A stretch of 64,000 nucleotides of DNA from Oleiphilus sp. (GCA_006212045.1 PZPK01000014.1:52110-116109); one strand, 5' to 3'. Positions 17,036-26,803 are shown, numbered from the stretch's first letter. The notes: a model not told the origin generated them from the sequence alone. A program made the numbers and translations.

Positions 17036-19810
17036 CTAGGTATTGATGATCATGCGCATCGCCTGAACATCCAGCCCCGTCTTGTCGATATAATCGAGAC
17101 ATTGCTGTTTCTGGTTCTCCAGAAACGCTATTTCTTCGTCTCTGATCAGTGGGTTCTGCTCTTGGAGCGCTTTTAGTCGTGCAAGTTCCCTATCCAGCTG
17201 TTCCACAAGGTCGGCCTTTGCCTGATCAAGGATCTGCGGCTTTCTCTGCTCTGCTATCGCCTGCGCAAATGCCAACATGCTGACAATCTCGTTACGCACT
17301 TCTTTGACCACCGCGGGTGCCATTTTGCGTTTTAAGCCAGTGCATAGCTCATTAATCTTTTCGTGCGGCAACACTTCACTCAAATCCCGCCCCGTCGCAC
17401 TGACAACAATGCGCATCGGGGAGACCGGCAAAAATCGCTCCAGCTGCAAACCGTTGGGCGCCATACTGTTAAACGCAAACAGGGTTTCCAGGAACAGGGT
17501 GCCGGGTTTAACGCCTTTGACAGACATCGTCACAAAAGCCGCGTTGCCCAGCTCCGAACCCAGAATCTGCTCCATGATCTCAACTACAATCGGATGCTCC
17601 CAACTCATGAAATCGACATCTTCACGCACCAGAGCCTTCAGCCGGTGATAGGTCAGCGTCAAACCGTCCTGACCCAAGCCCGGAAAATCGTGCAGTAGCA
17701 TATGCTCTCCGGGATGAATGATCACAGTCGAGTCGGACTGGAATTCCTGCTCCACCCCGTACATGTTAAACACCAGATCCATATAGCTGGCCAGCTGCTG
17801 GCTGGATTCTTCGGACTCCAATAAATCAATCAGATGCCCGGCTTCCTCCTGGTTGCAGGAGTTCAGCTCAAGCAGAGGGTCGCGTCCTGACTGAAGTTCT
17901 GCCATCGCCTGATCCCGCGCCCGGCGCACTTCTGCGATAAAGGCACGGGCCTGATCGCTGGCATAGTCACCTTCTGCAAGAAAGGCACGCAGCCGTTCTT
18001 CGAAGCGCTCGTATATCGCAAAGCCGGCAGAGCAACTATGCGAGAAGGCATCCAGCCCGTCGTTGTACCAGTAAAACAGGCCTTCCTGCTCCGAATTGCG
18101 CAGATAGGGCACATGAATATGTACGTCCCGCAACTGGCCAATGCGGTCCAGTCGTCCGATGCGCTGCTCCAGCAGATCCGGATTATCCGGCAAATCAAAC
18201 AACACCAGATTGGATGCGAACTGGAAGTTTCGTCCCTCACTGCCGATTTCGGAACAAATCAAGACCTGTGCACCTTCTTCCCTGTCAGCAAAATAGGCTG
18301 CCGCACGATCTCGTTCAATAATCGTCATACCTTCATGGAAAGCCGCTGTTCGCACACCTTCCCTGAGACGCAAATGCGACTCTAGTGCGACCGCCAATTG
18401 CGCCGAAGCACAGATCACCAGGACTTTTTCAGGACGACAGCCTTTCAGCAAACCGATCAGCCAGGGCACGCGTGCGTCCGCCAAAAACTCCTGCGCATCT
18501 TCATCACCCTCAAGTGGATAGACTTGCAGCACGCGTTCCGGGAAGCCCTCGACCGCCTGACGGGTATTACGGAACAACACGCGCCCGGTACCATGCTGGT
18601 CCAACAAAATGCGAATAAGCTCGGGCACCACATTCTTCGCAGGAGCCGAGAGATCAAGATTGGCATGACCGCCCAGCAAGGAGGACAGCCGTTCAACAAG
18701 TTCGCCGCTCAACGGCTGATCTTCCGGCGCAGCCTGCACTTGCGAAACCAGCTGTGTGATTTCACTGTAGGCTTGTTCCTGCTGCTTAAACTGGTCGAGC
18801 GAATGAAAACGATCGGGATCAAGCAGCCGCAACCGCGCAAAGTGACTGTCGATGCCAGCCTGTTCCGGTGTCGCCGTTAACAGCAGCACTCCGGCACTGC
18901 GCGAGGCCAGCGCTTCAATGCATTGGTAGTCCGGACTGCTTTCCTGCTCGGACCAATGTAAATGATGCGCCTCATCAACAATCAGAATATCCCATGGGGC
19001 ACGCATGGCCTGCTGCTGCACTTTGTCCGACCCGACCAGAAAGTCCTGACTACAAATAATTAACTGCTCGGTTTCAAAGGGGTTTTCATGCCCTTCTTCC
19101 TCCAGAGAGTCGAAACGTTCCTGATCAAACACCGAGAACCGCAGATTGAAACGCCGCAACATTTCAACCAGCCACTGATGCACAAGCGTCGAAGGCAAAA
19201 CGATCAGCACCCGATTCGCCAGTCCTTTATGCATTTGTGCATGCAATATCATGCCCGCCTCAATGGTTTTACCCAGACCCACCTCGTCGGCAAGCAACAC
19301 GCGCGGCGCAAAACGGCGCGCTACCTGATCCGCGACATATACCTGATGCGCCAGTAAGCTGGTACGTGATCCGATCAACCCCCGCACCGGACTCTGCTGC
19401 AGACGATGTAAATGCTGTAGCGTCTGATAGCGCATGCGAAAGGCACGATTTCGGTCATAGTGCCCGCTGACAAGGCGTTGCAAGGGGGTCGTAAACTGAA
19501 TGAAACAGTTCAGATCAATTTCGCTCAGGGTACTGCGCTCGCCGTTAGCATCCACCACGAGATAGCTTAAGAGGTCATCGTTTTCCTCAACGTCTTCAAC
19601 AGAAAAAGTAACCTCTTCGTGATTGGCAACGGTATCACCGGATTTGTAGACAACACGGCTGATTGGCGCATTATCCATAGCATAGGTACGGGTTTCTCCC
19701 GCAGCAGGAAAATTAATAGTCAGGCGGCGGTTGGAAAAATCTGAAATAATACCCAAGCCGAGCTTGGGTTCCGTTTGGCTGACCCAACGCTGGCCGATTG
19801 CGAACGACAT
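17036..19810 (-). CDS. rapA: RNA polymerase-associated SWI2/SNF2 ATPase RapA
   Basis: A 924-residue protein that binds RNA polymerase and uses ATP to recycle it after transcription. The N-terminal Tudor-like region begins MSFAIGQRWVSQTEPKLGLGII, the Swi2/Snf2 core has Walker A DEVGLGKTIEAG (about residue 175) and DEAH (about 278), and the helicase C motif RNFQFASNLVLFDLP ... QRIGRLDRIGQ is intact. Length is close to the 968 residues of the Escherichia coli protein. An upstream TTG two codons before is less likely than the ATG at 19810. It heads a same-strand run with msrB, DUF3820 and rarD. Confidence 0.96.
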   Translation of the reverse strand: MSFAIGQRWVSQTEPKLGLGIISDFSNRRLTINFPAAGETRTYAMDNAPISRVVYKSGDTVANHEEVTFSVEDVEENDDLLSYLVVDANGERSTLSEIDLNCFIQFTTPLQRLVSGHYDRNRAFRMRYQTLQHLHRLQQSPVRGLIGSRTSLLAHQVYVADQVARRFAPRVLLADEVGLGKTIEAGMILHAQMHKGLANRVLIVLPSTLVHQWLVEMLRRFNLRFSVFDQERFDSLEEEGHENPFETEQLIICSQDFLVGSDKVQQQAMRAPWDILIVDEAHHLHWSEQESSPDYQCIEALASRSAGVLLLTATPEQAGIDSHFARLRLLDPDRFHSLDQFKQQEQAYSEITQLVSQVQAAPEDQPLSGELVERLSSLLGGHANLDLSAPAKNVVPELIRILLDQHGTGRVLFRNTRQAVEGFPERVLQVYPLEGDEDAQEFLADARVPWLIGLLKGCRPEKVLVICASAQLAVALESHLRLREGVRTAAFHEGMTIIERDRAAAYFADREEGAQVLICSEIGSEGRNFQFASNLVLFDLPDNPDLLEQRIGRLDRIGQLRDVHIHVPYLRNSEQEGLFYWYNDGLDAFSHSCSAGFAIYERFEERLRAFLAEGDYASDQARAFIAEVRRARDQAMAELQSGRDPLLELNSCNQEEAGHLIDLLESEESSQQLASYMDLVFNMYGVEQEFQSDSTVIIHPGEHMLLHDFPGLGQDGLTLTYHRLKALVREDVDFMSWEHPIVVEIMEQILGSELGNAAFVTMSVKGVKPGTLFLETLFAFNSMAPNGLQLERFLPVSPMRIVVSATGRDLSEVLPHEKINELCTGLKRKMAPAVVKEVRNEIVSMLAFAQAIAEQRKPQILDQAKADLVEQLDRELARLKALQEQNPLIRDEEIAFLENQKQQCLDYIDKTGLDVQAMRMIINT

Positions 19811-19925
19811 GTACAATACCTTTTTACTTTTCGGACCGGATTACAGGGCGCGGATTCTAACACGAACGGTGCGTAACCTGCGGCTCCCGACAACAGTTTA
19901 GACGCTGCAACAGAGCTTATCCTCC

Positions 19926-20297
19926 ATGATCAGCAAAGCACACGTTATTCCGGCAAAAACAGATGCCGAATACTACTTCAAGGAAGGATGTTTTATTCTG
20001 GAATGCCTGAATGATGCCATCGACCCCTCAGTTTCGGTGGCGCGCGCCCGTGTCCGGCCAGACGCCAGCACCCGTTGGCACCGTTTGCAGAACACCGCGG
20101 AACGCTATTTGATTCAGTCAGGACAGGGCACGGTAGAAATCGACAACCTCAGTCAACATGTTGGCAGCGGCGATGTGGTTCTGATTCCTCCCGGATGCCG
20201 GCAGCGTATCCACAACACCGGCACCGAAGACCTGGTATTTCTGGCGGTCTGTACGCCGCGCTTTGAACCGGAATGCTACGAGGATTTAGGCCCGTAA
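19926..20297 (+). CDS. cupin-fold protein
   Basis: A 123-residue single-domain cupin. The two cupin motifs are recognisable: one around WHRLQNTAERYLIQSGQG (about residues 51-68) and the second GDVVLIPPGCRQRIHNTG (about 81-98), which supply the histidine and glutamate metal ligands. Small cupins of this type may be isomerases, dioxygenases or sensors; nothing here decides between them. No ribosome binding site is clear before the ATG. It overlaps the 3' end of the convergent glutathione transferase gene by 22 bases. Confidence 0.82.
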   Translation: MISKAHVIPAKTDAEYYFKEGCFILECLNDAIDPSVSVARARVRPDASTRWHRLQNTAERYLIQSGQGTVEIDNLSQHVGSGDVVLIPPGCRQRIHNTGTEDLVFLAVCTPRFEPECYEDLGP

Positions 20298-20959
20298 TCG
20301 TAGTCGCCGCCTTTTTTCAGCGCCGCGAGGTAAGCCGGCCGCGACTGGTACTTTCGAACAAAGCGGTAAATGTTCGGATAGTTATCTTCATGCACCATCC
20401 CGCGCGCCACACTGGCCTCGAGCGGGAAACTCATTTGAATATCGGCGCCACTTAATTTTGAACCGGCAAACCATTCACGATTCTGCAAATAGGCATCGAT
20501 ATAGCGCAATGCACTGACAATCTCCGGCCCGACAAAGACCTTCATCACTTTATCCGACAAAGCGCGAGCAATCGGCTTAACAAAAAACGGCATTGGGCTG
20601 GTTTTCATTTTTTCGAACACCAGCTTCATCACCATTGGTGGCATCAGCGAACCTTCCGCAAAATGTAACCAGTAAGTGTATTCTCGCTGTGCCGCCGAAC
20701 CATCTTCAACGCCCAGTTTTTCCTGTCCATACGTCCGGACAAGATACTCCACAATAGCGCCCGATTCGGCCACCGTAATTGACCCATCGGTAATGACCGG
20801 CGACTTGCCAAGGGAGTGCACGGCCTTCAGGCTATCAGGAGCACGTATCGTTTTCGGGTTGCGTTCGTAACGTTTGATTTCGTAGCCAAGCTCAAGCTCT
20901 TCCAACAACCATAACACGCGCTGCGATCTGGAATTATTAAGATGATGAACTGTAATCAT
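20276..20959 (-). CDS. glutathione S-transferase family protein
   Basis: A 227-residue enzyme with an N-terminal thioredoxin-like domain and a C-terminal helical domain. N-terminal signatures are HHLNNSRSQRVLWLLEELELGYEI, KSPVITDG (cis-proline) and VAESGAIVEYL (glutathione gamma-glutamyl contact ES). The active residue is likely the serine in NNSRSQR, as in the beta/nu-like bacterial classes. The C-terminal GADIQMSFPLE motif supports the fold. Its substrate is unknown. It follows the 120-residue hypothetical gene by 32 bases and so is probably cotranscribed with it. Confidence 0.9.
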   Translation of the reverse strand: MITVHHLNNSRSQRVLWLLEELELGYEIKRYERNPKTIRAPDSLKAVHSLGKSPVITDGSITVAESGAIVEYLVRTYGQEKLGVEDGSAAQREYTYWLHFAEGSLMPPMVMKLVFEKMKTSPMPFFVKPIARALSDKVMKVFVGPEIVSALRYIDAYLQNREWFAGSKLSGADIQMSFPLEASVARGMVHEDNYPNIYRFVRKYQSRPAYLAALKKGGDYDYGPKSS

Positions 20960-20991
20960 CTTCGGAGTTCTCCGTCTCTTTATGTATCGCG

Positions 20992-21354
20992 TTAAGGCAT
21001 TTGGATACGGCTGTCGGATTCACCCGGCACCATAATCTGTGAAGCCTGCTGACGACGCAGCTCCTGCAACTCCTGCATGGTCTCTTCCAGGGCAGCACCA
21101 GCGCCTTCAGAAAATTTTGCAACCGCATCGGCCAGGCTATCTGCTTCAATTTCAAAGTTCAGAGGCAAGGCACCTGCAGGCGTCATCATTTGCGCATGAC
21201 CGACATACATAACGGCCCGGTTTGGATCAATCTCGCCCTCTACCGTCACTGGCGTCATGCGACGGATCGTTCCGACCTTCTGATCGGTAAAGGTGTCTTC
21301 CTGATAAAGCGCGTCTGCATCCATCGTGATGTCTGGCGTACTGGCATCTTGCAT
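20992..21354 (-). CDS. hypothetical acidic protein
   Basis: A 120-residue protein with no signal peptide or transmembrane segment and no family I can name. It has a beta-rich first part (VGTIRRMTPVTVEGEIDPNRAVMYVGHAQMMTPAGALPLNFEIEA, about residues 27-72) and a helical, glutamine- and glutamate-rich C-terminal part (about 75-107) likely to be a coiled coil. The ATG at 21354 has AGAGAAA upstream. It lies between the SWIM-domain gene and the glutathione transferase gene, all on one strand. It appears a genuine gene because the frame is compact and closely spaced with GST. Confidence 0.68.
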   Translation of the reverse strand: MQDASTPDITMDADALYQEDTFTDQKVGTIRRMTPVTVEGEIDPNRAVMYVGHAQMMTPAGALPLNFEIEADSLADAVAKFSEGAGAALEETMQELQELRRQQASQIMVPGESDSRIQMP

Positions 21355-21419
21355 ACTGGTTTCTCTTTACATTAATTGATGTGGGATACTGACCATTGCG
21401 GCCCGTTTCAAATTGGCGC

Positions 21420-23066
21420 TTATATTAACCTGTTTGAGGCGCTTTGTTCATAGCTTTCAACAAATTTGGGTCGAAGCCGGATTAGTGGCTGCAGTTGTTC
21501 GACAAATCCTTCAAATTGCTGCGTTGGCTGAACAGCATGCAACAGCACCATCAGCTCAGCCGCTTTTTTGTCCGCGCTAATCATGGCTTTTCCAAGCAAG
21601 CGCTGAATATTCACCTGCAACAACTCAGTGCAGAGTTGTGGGTGCACATCGCCATATCGTTTTACCAGAGCCACAACAGCAGCATTGTCCAACACCACAG
21701 TTTGTGCATAACGCACAGCCTCCTCACCCCGTTCAAGCTCCATAAACGCCCTAAGCTGCAAGCTTCCGTATTGGCTGTCTTGCCGCTGCTGCAGAATTTC
21801 CAACACGCGCGCGGCTAGCCCCTGTTGCAACCCGGCCTCAAGAAAGCACTCAAATATGACCTCAGCCAGCGCTTCCGTATGACACGCGAACAATTCGGCC
21901 ACGCGGTCAACCTGTGTATCCAGAGTGCCATACAACTTCGCCAACATACGTACAATCTCCGGTGAGGAACTACCCGCTGACAGGCAGTCTTCCAACACCC
22001 TCATTGCCTGATCCGTAAAACCCTCCTGCAGCCATCGTTTCGCTACCTGCAGACATGCCTGGTCTGACTCCATCAACGCTTCACGCATATCCTGTTTTTG
22101 CGCGAAAGAAAACGACAGGCCAGCTTCTAATTCACCAAATTCGAGCAGATAACGCGCCATCTTCTTGCGTAACCAGGGCGGAGCATCGTTTAGCTGACGC
22201 TGCCAGACTTCCAACAATCGTTCGCCAAATAATTCCATCACGTGCCTTGCATCAATAAAATAGGCGGCAACAGACAATCCCAGAATCTGGTGCCTGTCGC
22301 TTAACCAGATTTTTTCGAAGCGTTTGCAGCGTGTGTCATCACGCCCCTGCAGGCTATCAAAAAGCTGACGGTACAAGTCCGCCAACAGCTCGCAGGATTT
22401 CTGCCGCTGCTGACTTCGGTCTTCCATTTTGTCGAGCAGGGAATTCATACGTGTGATGGCATACTTAATCAGGCGCAGCATGGATTCGGGTCGTTGCTGA
22501 AAGTTGGCAGTCCCGACCTCTTCCAGAAAGCGCTCTATCCGTGAGAAGTAATGTCGAAACTGTCGTTGACTGAATAGCGACTGGTCGGCTTTGGTTAAGC
22601 GGGTCAGCTCTTTTTTCAGCGCTGCATAATCCGGTTCGCCCTGCTCAAGAGAGGCCTTGAGCACGTAGCGCTTGAACTGCTGGGGATTCCCTTCTATCAA
22701 AAGCAGCATTTGCTTAGCCAGCTCCTGATGGTCCAGAGAAAGTAAGTAAGCCATCACTTTACTTTTATCGGGTCCTTTCGACAAAGACTTGAGCTGCTGG
22801 ATGGATTTACCGGCGTATAGTGCCAGTACGACACAATGGGAACAGAATTCAAAGCCATCGGAATCCGGACAGGAGCAGGCACCTTCCAGATGCTCCCCCT
22901 GGCTGCGCAAAGACACTTCATGGCCGTCGATCCGGGCAGATGCCGTTTGCTTGCCCAACACATAGCGCTCGATCACGCAGCTTGCCAAGGCCTGCTTGCC
23001 AAGCTCAAAGCGTCGCTCCCCCGACCAGGTCCGGATGCGCTCGGGATCCAGCAACTCCGGATTCAT
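21420..23066 (-). CDS. SWIM zinc finger domain protein
   Basis: A 548-residue soluble protein. A SWIM zinc finger lies near the N-terminus (CSCPDSDGFEFCSHCVVLALY, key residues C64, C66, C75 and H77 approximately), preceded by the region RFELGKQALASCVIERYVLGKQTASARIDG typical of SWIM proteins that accompany SNF2 helicases in bacteria. The remaining 430 residues are helical with tetratricopeptide-like periodicity (for example LQVAKRWLQEGFTDQAMRVLEDCLSAG). No helicase partner is encoded next to it; RapA is 1.6 kb away. The start overlaps the yheU stop in an ATGA arrangement with GAGGGG upstream, so translation of the two is coupled. Nucleic acid or protein binding is likely; the role is unknown. 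Confidence 0.85.
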   Translation of the reverse strand: MNPELLDPERIRTWSGERRFELGKQALASCVIERYVLGKQTASARIDGHEVSLRSQGEHLEGACSCPDSDGFEFCSHCVVLALYAGKSIQQLKSLSKGPDKSKVMAYLLSLDHQELAKQMLLLIEGNPQQFKRYVLKASLEQGEPDYAALKKELTRLTKADQSLFSQRQFRHYFSRIERFLEEVGTANFQQRPESMLRLIKYAITRMNSLLDKMEDRSQQRQKSCELLADLYRQLFDSLQGRDDTRCKRFEKIWLSDRHQILGLSVAAYFIDARHVMELFGERLLEVWQRQLNDAPPWLRKKMARYLLEFGELEAGLSFSFAQKQDMREALMESDQACLQVAKRWLQEGFTDQAMRVLEDCLSAGSSSPEIVRMLAKLYGTLDTQVDRVAELFACHTEALAEVIFECFLEAGLQQGLAARVLEILQQRQDSQYGSLQLRAFMELERGEEAVRYAQTVVLDNAAVVALVKRYGDVHPQLCTELLQVNIQRLLGKAMISADKKAAELMVLLHAVQPTQQFEGFVEQLQPLIRLRPKFVESYEQSASNRLI

Positions 23067-23284
23067 ACCAGTCCCCTCGCATCATCCGCGGCGACCAATT
23101 GGGCTGTTTCAAAATGCTCGCTGTAAAGCACCACCAACCGACCCTGACTGACCGCCTGACGCACCTGTTCGATACGCGCAGCAAGCGGAAATTCGGTTTC
23201 ATTCAAACCCCAGTCGCGCAGGCAGTATTCCTTGATCAAATTCTCAAGCGCTTCGTCACTCAGGGAGTGTACGGGAATGATCAT
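23063..23284 (-). CDS. yheU: YheU family protein (UPF0270)
   Basis: A 73-residue protein that matches the UPF0270/YheU family: MIIPVHSLSDEALENLIKEYCLRDWGLNETE corresponds to the family N-terminus, and GRLVVLYSEHFETAQLV to the C-terminal motif. Function is unknown; Escherichia coli yheU lies beside a hydrolase gene. Here its stop overlaps the start of the SWIM-domain gene by four bases, which points to coupled expression. Confidence 0.88.
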   Translation of the reverse strand: MIIPVHSLSDEALENLIKEYCLRDWGLNETEFPLAARIEQVRQAVSQGRLVVLYSEHFETAQLVAADDARGLV

Positions 23285-23417
23285 AGTTCACTTTGCATTT
23301 TTCGGGCACGAACAGCCATGATAGCACTGATGCCAAGTGCAGTGACAACATTGGGAGGGTCAGGGGCGCCCAACTGCGCTATAACCGAAGCAGAACCCGG
23401 CCTGATAAGCCCTCAAA

Positions 23418-25799
23418 CTAAGCCAGCTTTGCACTGACCCTGACGCGATTCTTGGTGCCAGAGTTTTTCGCCGGAGCGGTGCCTTTCGAGGTTTTGCGCT
23501 TGGCCGCAGACTTCTGTGTACCGACTTTGGAAACCGCCACCGGAACACCATTTAGAGCAGACGTTCCGCTCAAACGATCTACGAAACTGTCATCGGTAAT
23601 GGCGTTCACGCTGACACCGGGCCGTTTGCTAGCAATATTCATTTGCATATCAGGGTAACGATGCCCCCACCCATGCGGCACACTAACGACACCCGACATG
23701 ATCTCATCACTGATCTCCACCGGAATCGAAATCGAACCTACCCGGCTTTGAACCTCCGCTGTATCACCCTCCTTGAGTTGTCGCGCGCTGGCATCCTGCG
23801 GATGCATAATCAGGGTACAGCGATTCTTGCCTTTGGTTAATCGATGGGAATTGTGCATCCAGGAATTATTCGAGCGTACGTCCCGACGCCCGATCAGCAA
23901 TAACTCGCCATCATTTTGTCCGGCGCCGAGTTCTTCCATTCTTTTGCGCAACCTCGGCATATCCTTGAGAAACGATGCCGGTGCCAGCTTGATACGCTTA
24001 TTGGGCGTGTACAAACGATCCGGAAGCGCCGACTGCAAGGACCCCAAATCCACACCGTGCGGATAATTCAGCAAGGAGCTGGTGCACAGCCCCTTACTTA
24101 GACTCCGATTGGGCGCACCATAGGGACCCATATCCATCAGTTTACGAATCGGATGACTTGGGCCGAACATATCCTGCAAAGCGTCGATGAAGAAAGCACC
24201 AATCTGGGTTGTGCCGGGAATCTGCGTGCCATAGGGGCCGGTGCGCAGAATAATATCCAGAATGCCATCTGGCCCCAGGCGCTTCAGCACCTGAAATACT
24301 GCCTCCATCTGCACGCGTGATTTAACATCACTGCCTGCCAACCGGCGCGTCAATTCCAGCAGAATTTCCCAGTCATGCCGGGCATGCTTGTCGCGTTCAA
24401 ACAGGGCCGGAGAATACTTCGCAACATTGCGCACACTCAGCAAATTGAATATCAGATCGTAGTGGCTTTGCTCCAATTGAGAAGTTGGCGGCAGAATAAT
24501 ATCCGCCAGTCGCGAGGTCTCGTTCATATAGCTATCGACCGAGACCAGCAAGTCCAGCGACTGCAGCGCCCGCTCAAGACGTTCCCCGTTGGGACTGCTG
24601 ATTACAGGGTTCCCGGCGATCACAAACATTGCCTTGATCTGGTCTTTACCGGGCAACTCAATCTGCTCGGCCATGCAGCTCGCCGGTAATTCTCCGCCAA
24701 ACTCGGGCAGCCCCGAACGGCTCTGATAGCGGTTGACATGCCCTTTCTGGCCCAGCAAAGCGGTTATCTCCACCATGTCCGCCGCAGGCTTGTTGAACAT
24801 CAGACCGCCACGTTCATCGAGATGGTTGGTCACCACATTCAGAACATAAATCAACCAGGTGGCCAGCGTGCCGAACTCCTGTGTCGACGTGCCCATCCGA
24901 CCAAATAGCGCGGCACGTGGTGTGCGCGCCAGTTTGCGCGCCAACTGCCTGATCTGATCGGCGGAAATCCCGGTCAGGGGCGCCACCTGTTCCGGCGTAA
25001 AATCGGAACAAACCAACTGAATCTGGGCAATATCGTCAATGCTGGATTTCAGGCGCCCGGTCTCGACCAAACATTCATCGAACAGGGTGTTCAGCATACC
25101 CAAAAACAGATAGGCATCCGTCCCCGGGCGAATAAACAAGTGTTGATCCACCGCGCGCGCCGTTTCGGTTTTGCGCGGATCAATCAAAATGACCTCTCCA
25201 CCACGCCGACGGATTTTCTTCAGCCGGCCGATGTAGTCAGGTGCCGAGGTCAGACTACCGTTGGATGCCGCCGGGTTGCTCCCGACCAGAATAAAGAAAT
25301 CGGTATGGTCAATATCCGGCACCGGAAACAGCAACTGGTGACCAAACATTTCCAGGCTGGCACGCATGTGCGGCAGCTGATCATTGGAAGTGGCTGAAAA
25401 ACGATTCTTTGTTCGAAGTGTTTCGAGAAACGGAATACCAAACAGCAGGTTGCCATGGTGGTGCACATTGGGATTGCCGAGATAGGACCCTACCGCGTGA
25501 TAGCCATGCTCTTTCTGAATCCGCTTGACCTTGCTGGCAACAAAATCGAAGGCTTTGCCCCAGGAGATTTCCTTCCAGCCTTCATTGGTTTTCAGCATCG
25601 GCGCCTTCAAGCGATCCGGATCTTCGTGAAAATCCTTCAGCCCCAGTGCCTTCGGACAAATATGTCCCTTACTGAAAGGGTCATCCTGATCGCCCTTGAT
25701 CGAGAGAATCTGTTGCTCTTCCACCTCAATCGCAACGCCACACATGGCTTCACATAAATTACAGGTTCGATAGTGTATCTGGGATTGCGCTGCGGTCAT
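23418..25799 (-). CDS. molybdopterin-dependent oxidoreductase with basic C-terminal tail
   Basis: A 793-residue protein of the molybdopterin oxidoreductase superfamily. The N-terminal 4Fe-4S site is visible (TCNLCEAMCG ... GHICPKA: CxxCxxxC with a distant fourth cysteine), followed by MopB domains (VGSNPAASNGS, GDTAEVQSRVG) and the molydopterin dinucleotide-binding C-terminal domain (GEL...NNSWMHNSHRL ... VSVPHGWGHRYPDMQM). It is of the formate dehydrogenase/FdhA-like acid-type lineage, but no gene for an electron-transfer subunit or a Tat signal is present, so it is probably cytoplasmic with an unknown substrate. The last 40 residues are unusually rich in Lys, Ala, Ser and Thr. The ATG at 25799 (AAAGG upstream) was chosen over a 28-codon upstream extension. 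Confidence 0.86.
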   Translation of the reverse strand: MTAAQSQIHYRTCNLCEAMCGVAIEVEEQQILSIKGDQDDPFSKGHICPKALGLKDFHEDPDRLKAPMLKTNEGWKEISWGKAFDFVASKVKRIQKEHGYHAVGSYLGNPNVHHHGNLLFGIPFLETLRTKNRFSATSNDQLPHMRASLEMFGHQLLFPVPDIDHTDFFILVGSNPAASNGSLTSAPDYIGRLKKIRRRGGEVILIDPRKTETARAVDQHLFIRPGTDAYLFLGMLNTLFDECLVETGRLKSSIDDIAQIQLVCSDFTPEQVAPLTGISADQIRQLARKLARTPRAALFGRMGTSTQEFGTLATWLIYVLNVVTNHLDERGGLMFNKPAADMVEITALLGQKGHVNRYQSRSGLPEFGGELPASCMAEQIELPGKDQIKAMFVIAGNPVISSPNGERLERALQSLDLLVSVDSYMNETSRLADIILPPTSQLEQSHYDLIFNLLSVRNVAKYSPALFERDKHARHDWEILLELTRRLAGSDVKSRVQMEAVFQVLKRLGPDGILDIILRTGPYGTQIPGTTQIGAFFIDALQDMFGPSHPIRKLMDMGPYGAPNRSLSKGLCTSSLLNYPHGVDLGSLQSALPDRLYTPNKRIKLAPASFLKDMPRLRKRMEELGAGQNDGELLLIGRRDVRSNNSWMHNSHRLTKGKNRCTLIMHPQDASARQLKEGDTAEVQSRVGSISIPVEISDEIMSGVVSVPHGWGHRYPDMQMNIASKRPGVSVNAITDDSFVDRLSGTSALNGVPVAVSKVGTQKSAAKRKTSKGTAPAKNSGTKNRVRVSAKLA

Positions 25800-26042
25800 G
25801 GCGATACCTTTCAAGAAGATTTGGCGATCCGTTATTTTTGTTATGCTGTCAGGAACTGATCGTCGTATGCTTGGGTTTGGCAATAAACAGCCCCGTCATC
25901 GACGCGGGATACAACGGCCCGGAACAAAACATTCCCGGCTGACATTGGCGTCGATTATATTCATGATGCAACAGGCCTGTCTATCAAGATTGATTCGAAC
26001 GCAGGCAGGACTTACACAGTCGCTTTGACAGAGGAAGATCCA

Positions 26043-26786
26043 TTGAATAACAAAAGCATATTGATCACCGGCGCCAGCGATGGCCTGGGTAAAGCCCTGG
26101 CCCTGGAGCTGGCGTCGCGCGGCTATGCCCTGGCGCTGACAGCCCGACGATTTGAAAAGCTGGAAGCGATCCAACAAGACCTGCAAAACCGGCACCCGGG
26201 ACTTCAGGTAGAGATTGCAGCGATGGATGTCTCCAGAACAGACACCCTGTATGACACGATCCTGGATCTGAAAACCAGGCTGAAAAAACTGGATATTGTG
26301 TTTGCCAATGCAGGCATCGCCTATGCGGGAAAGATCGGAAAAAGCCCTCTGGATAACCACCTGCAGGTCATTCAGACCAACGTTAACGGTGCGATTGCTA
26401 CGCTCGATGCAGGCGTCCGTATTTTCAGGGAGCAGGGCTTTGGGCATCTGGTCGGGACGTCCTCGGTGGCAGCTTACCGGGGTTTCCCGCGCAACGCCGC
26501 CTACTGCGCCTCGAAAGCCGCCCTGTCTACATTTATGGAGGCATTACGCGCAGAAACGTACAAAGAAGACATTTCGGTTACAGTGCTTCACCCCGGCTAT
26601 ATCGACACAGACATCAATCGCGCACTGGATAGCCGTCCCTTCCTGATTGACGCGAAAAAAGGCGCAGTAATGATGGCGAATATGATCGAGAAGAAAGTCG
26701 CCCGCTCAACGGTCCCTGTTTACCCATGGGCTTTGCTGGCACCACTGCTAAGACGTTTACCGACCTCGATGATCGCGAAAATGTAG
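26043..26786 (+). CDS. short-chain dehydrogenase/reductase
   Basis: A 247-residue NAD(P)-dependent oxidoreductase. The cofactor-binding glycine motif TGASDGLGK (about residues 9-17), the NAGIAYAG segment and the catalytic Ser and YxxxK (AAYCASKAALSTF) of classical SDRs are intact. The arginine just after the second strand (TARRFEKLEA) suggests NADPH preference. The reading frame has no ATG at its beginning; TTG at 26043, preceded at 5 bases by GAGGAAG, gives the usual N-terminus (MNNKSILITGAS), so it is the probable start, with TTG at 26025 as an alternative. Substrate is unknown. It is divergent from the molybdoprotein gene. Confidence 0.9.
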   Translation: MNNKSILITGASDGLGKALALELASRGYALALTARRFEKLEAIQQDLQNRHPGLQVEIAAMDVSRTDTLYDTILDLKTRLKKLDIVFANAGIAYAGKIGKSPLDNHLQVIQTNVNGAIATLDAGVRIFREQGFGHLVGTSSVAAYRGFPRNAAYCASKAALSTFMEALRAETYKEDISVTVLHPGYIDTDINRALDSRPFLIDAKKGAVMMANMIEKKVARSTVPVYPWALLAPLLRRLPTSMIAKM

Positions 26787-26803
26787 CAGGCTAGCTTAGC
26801 CCT

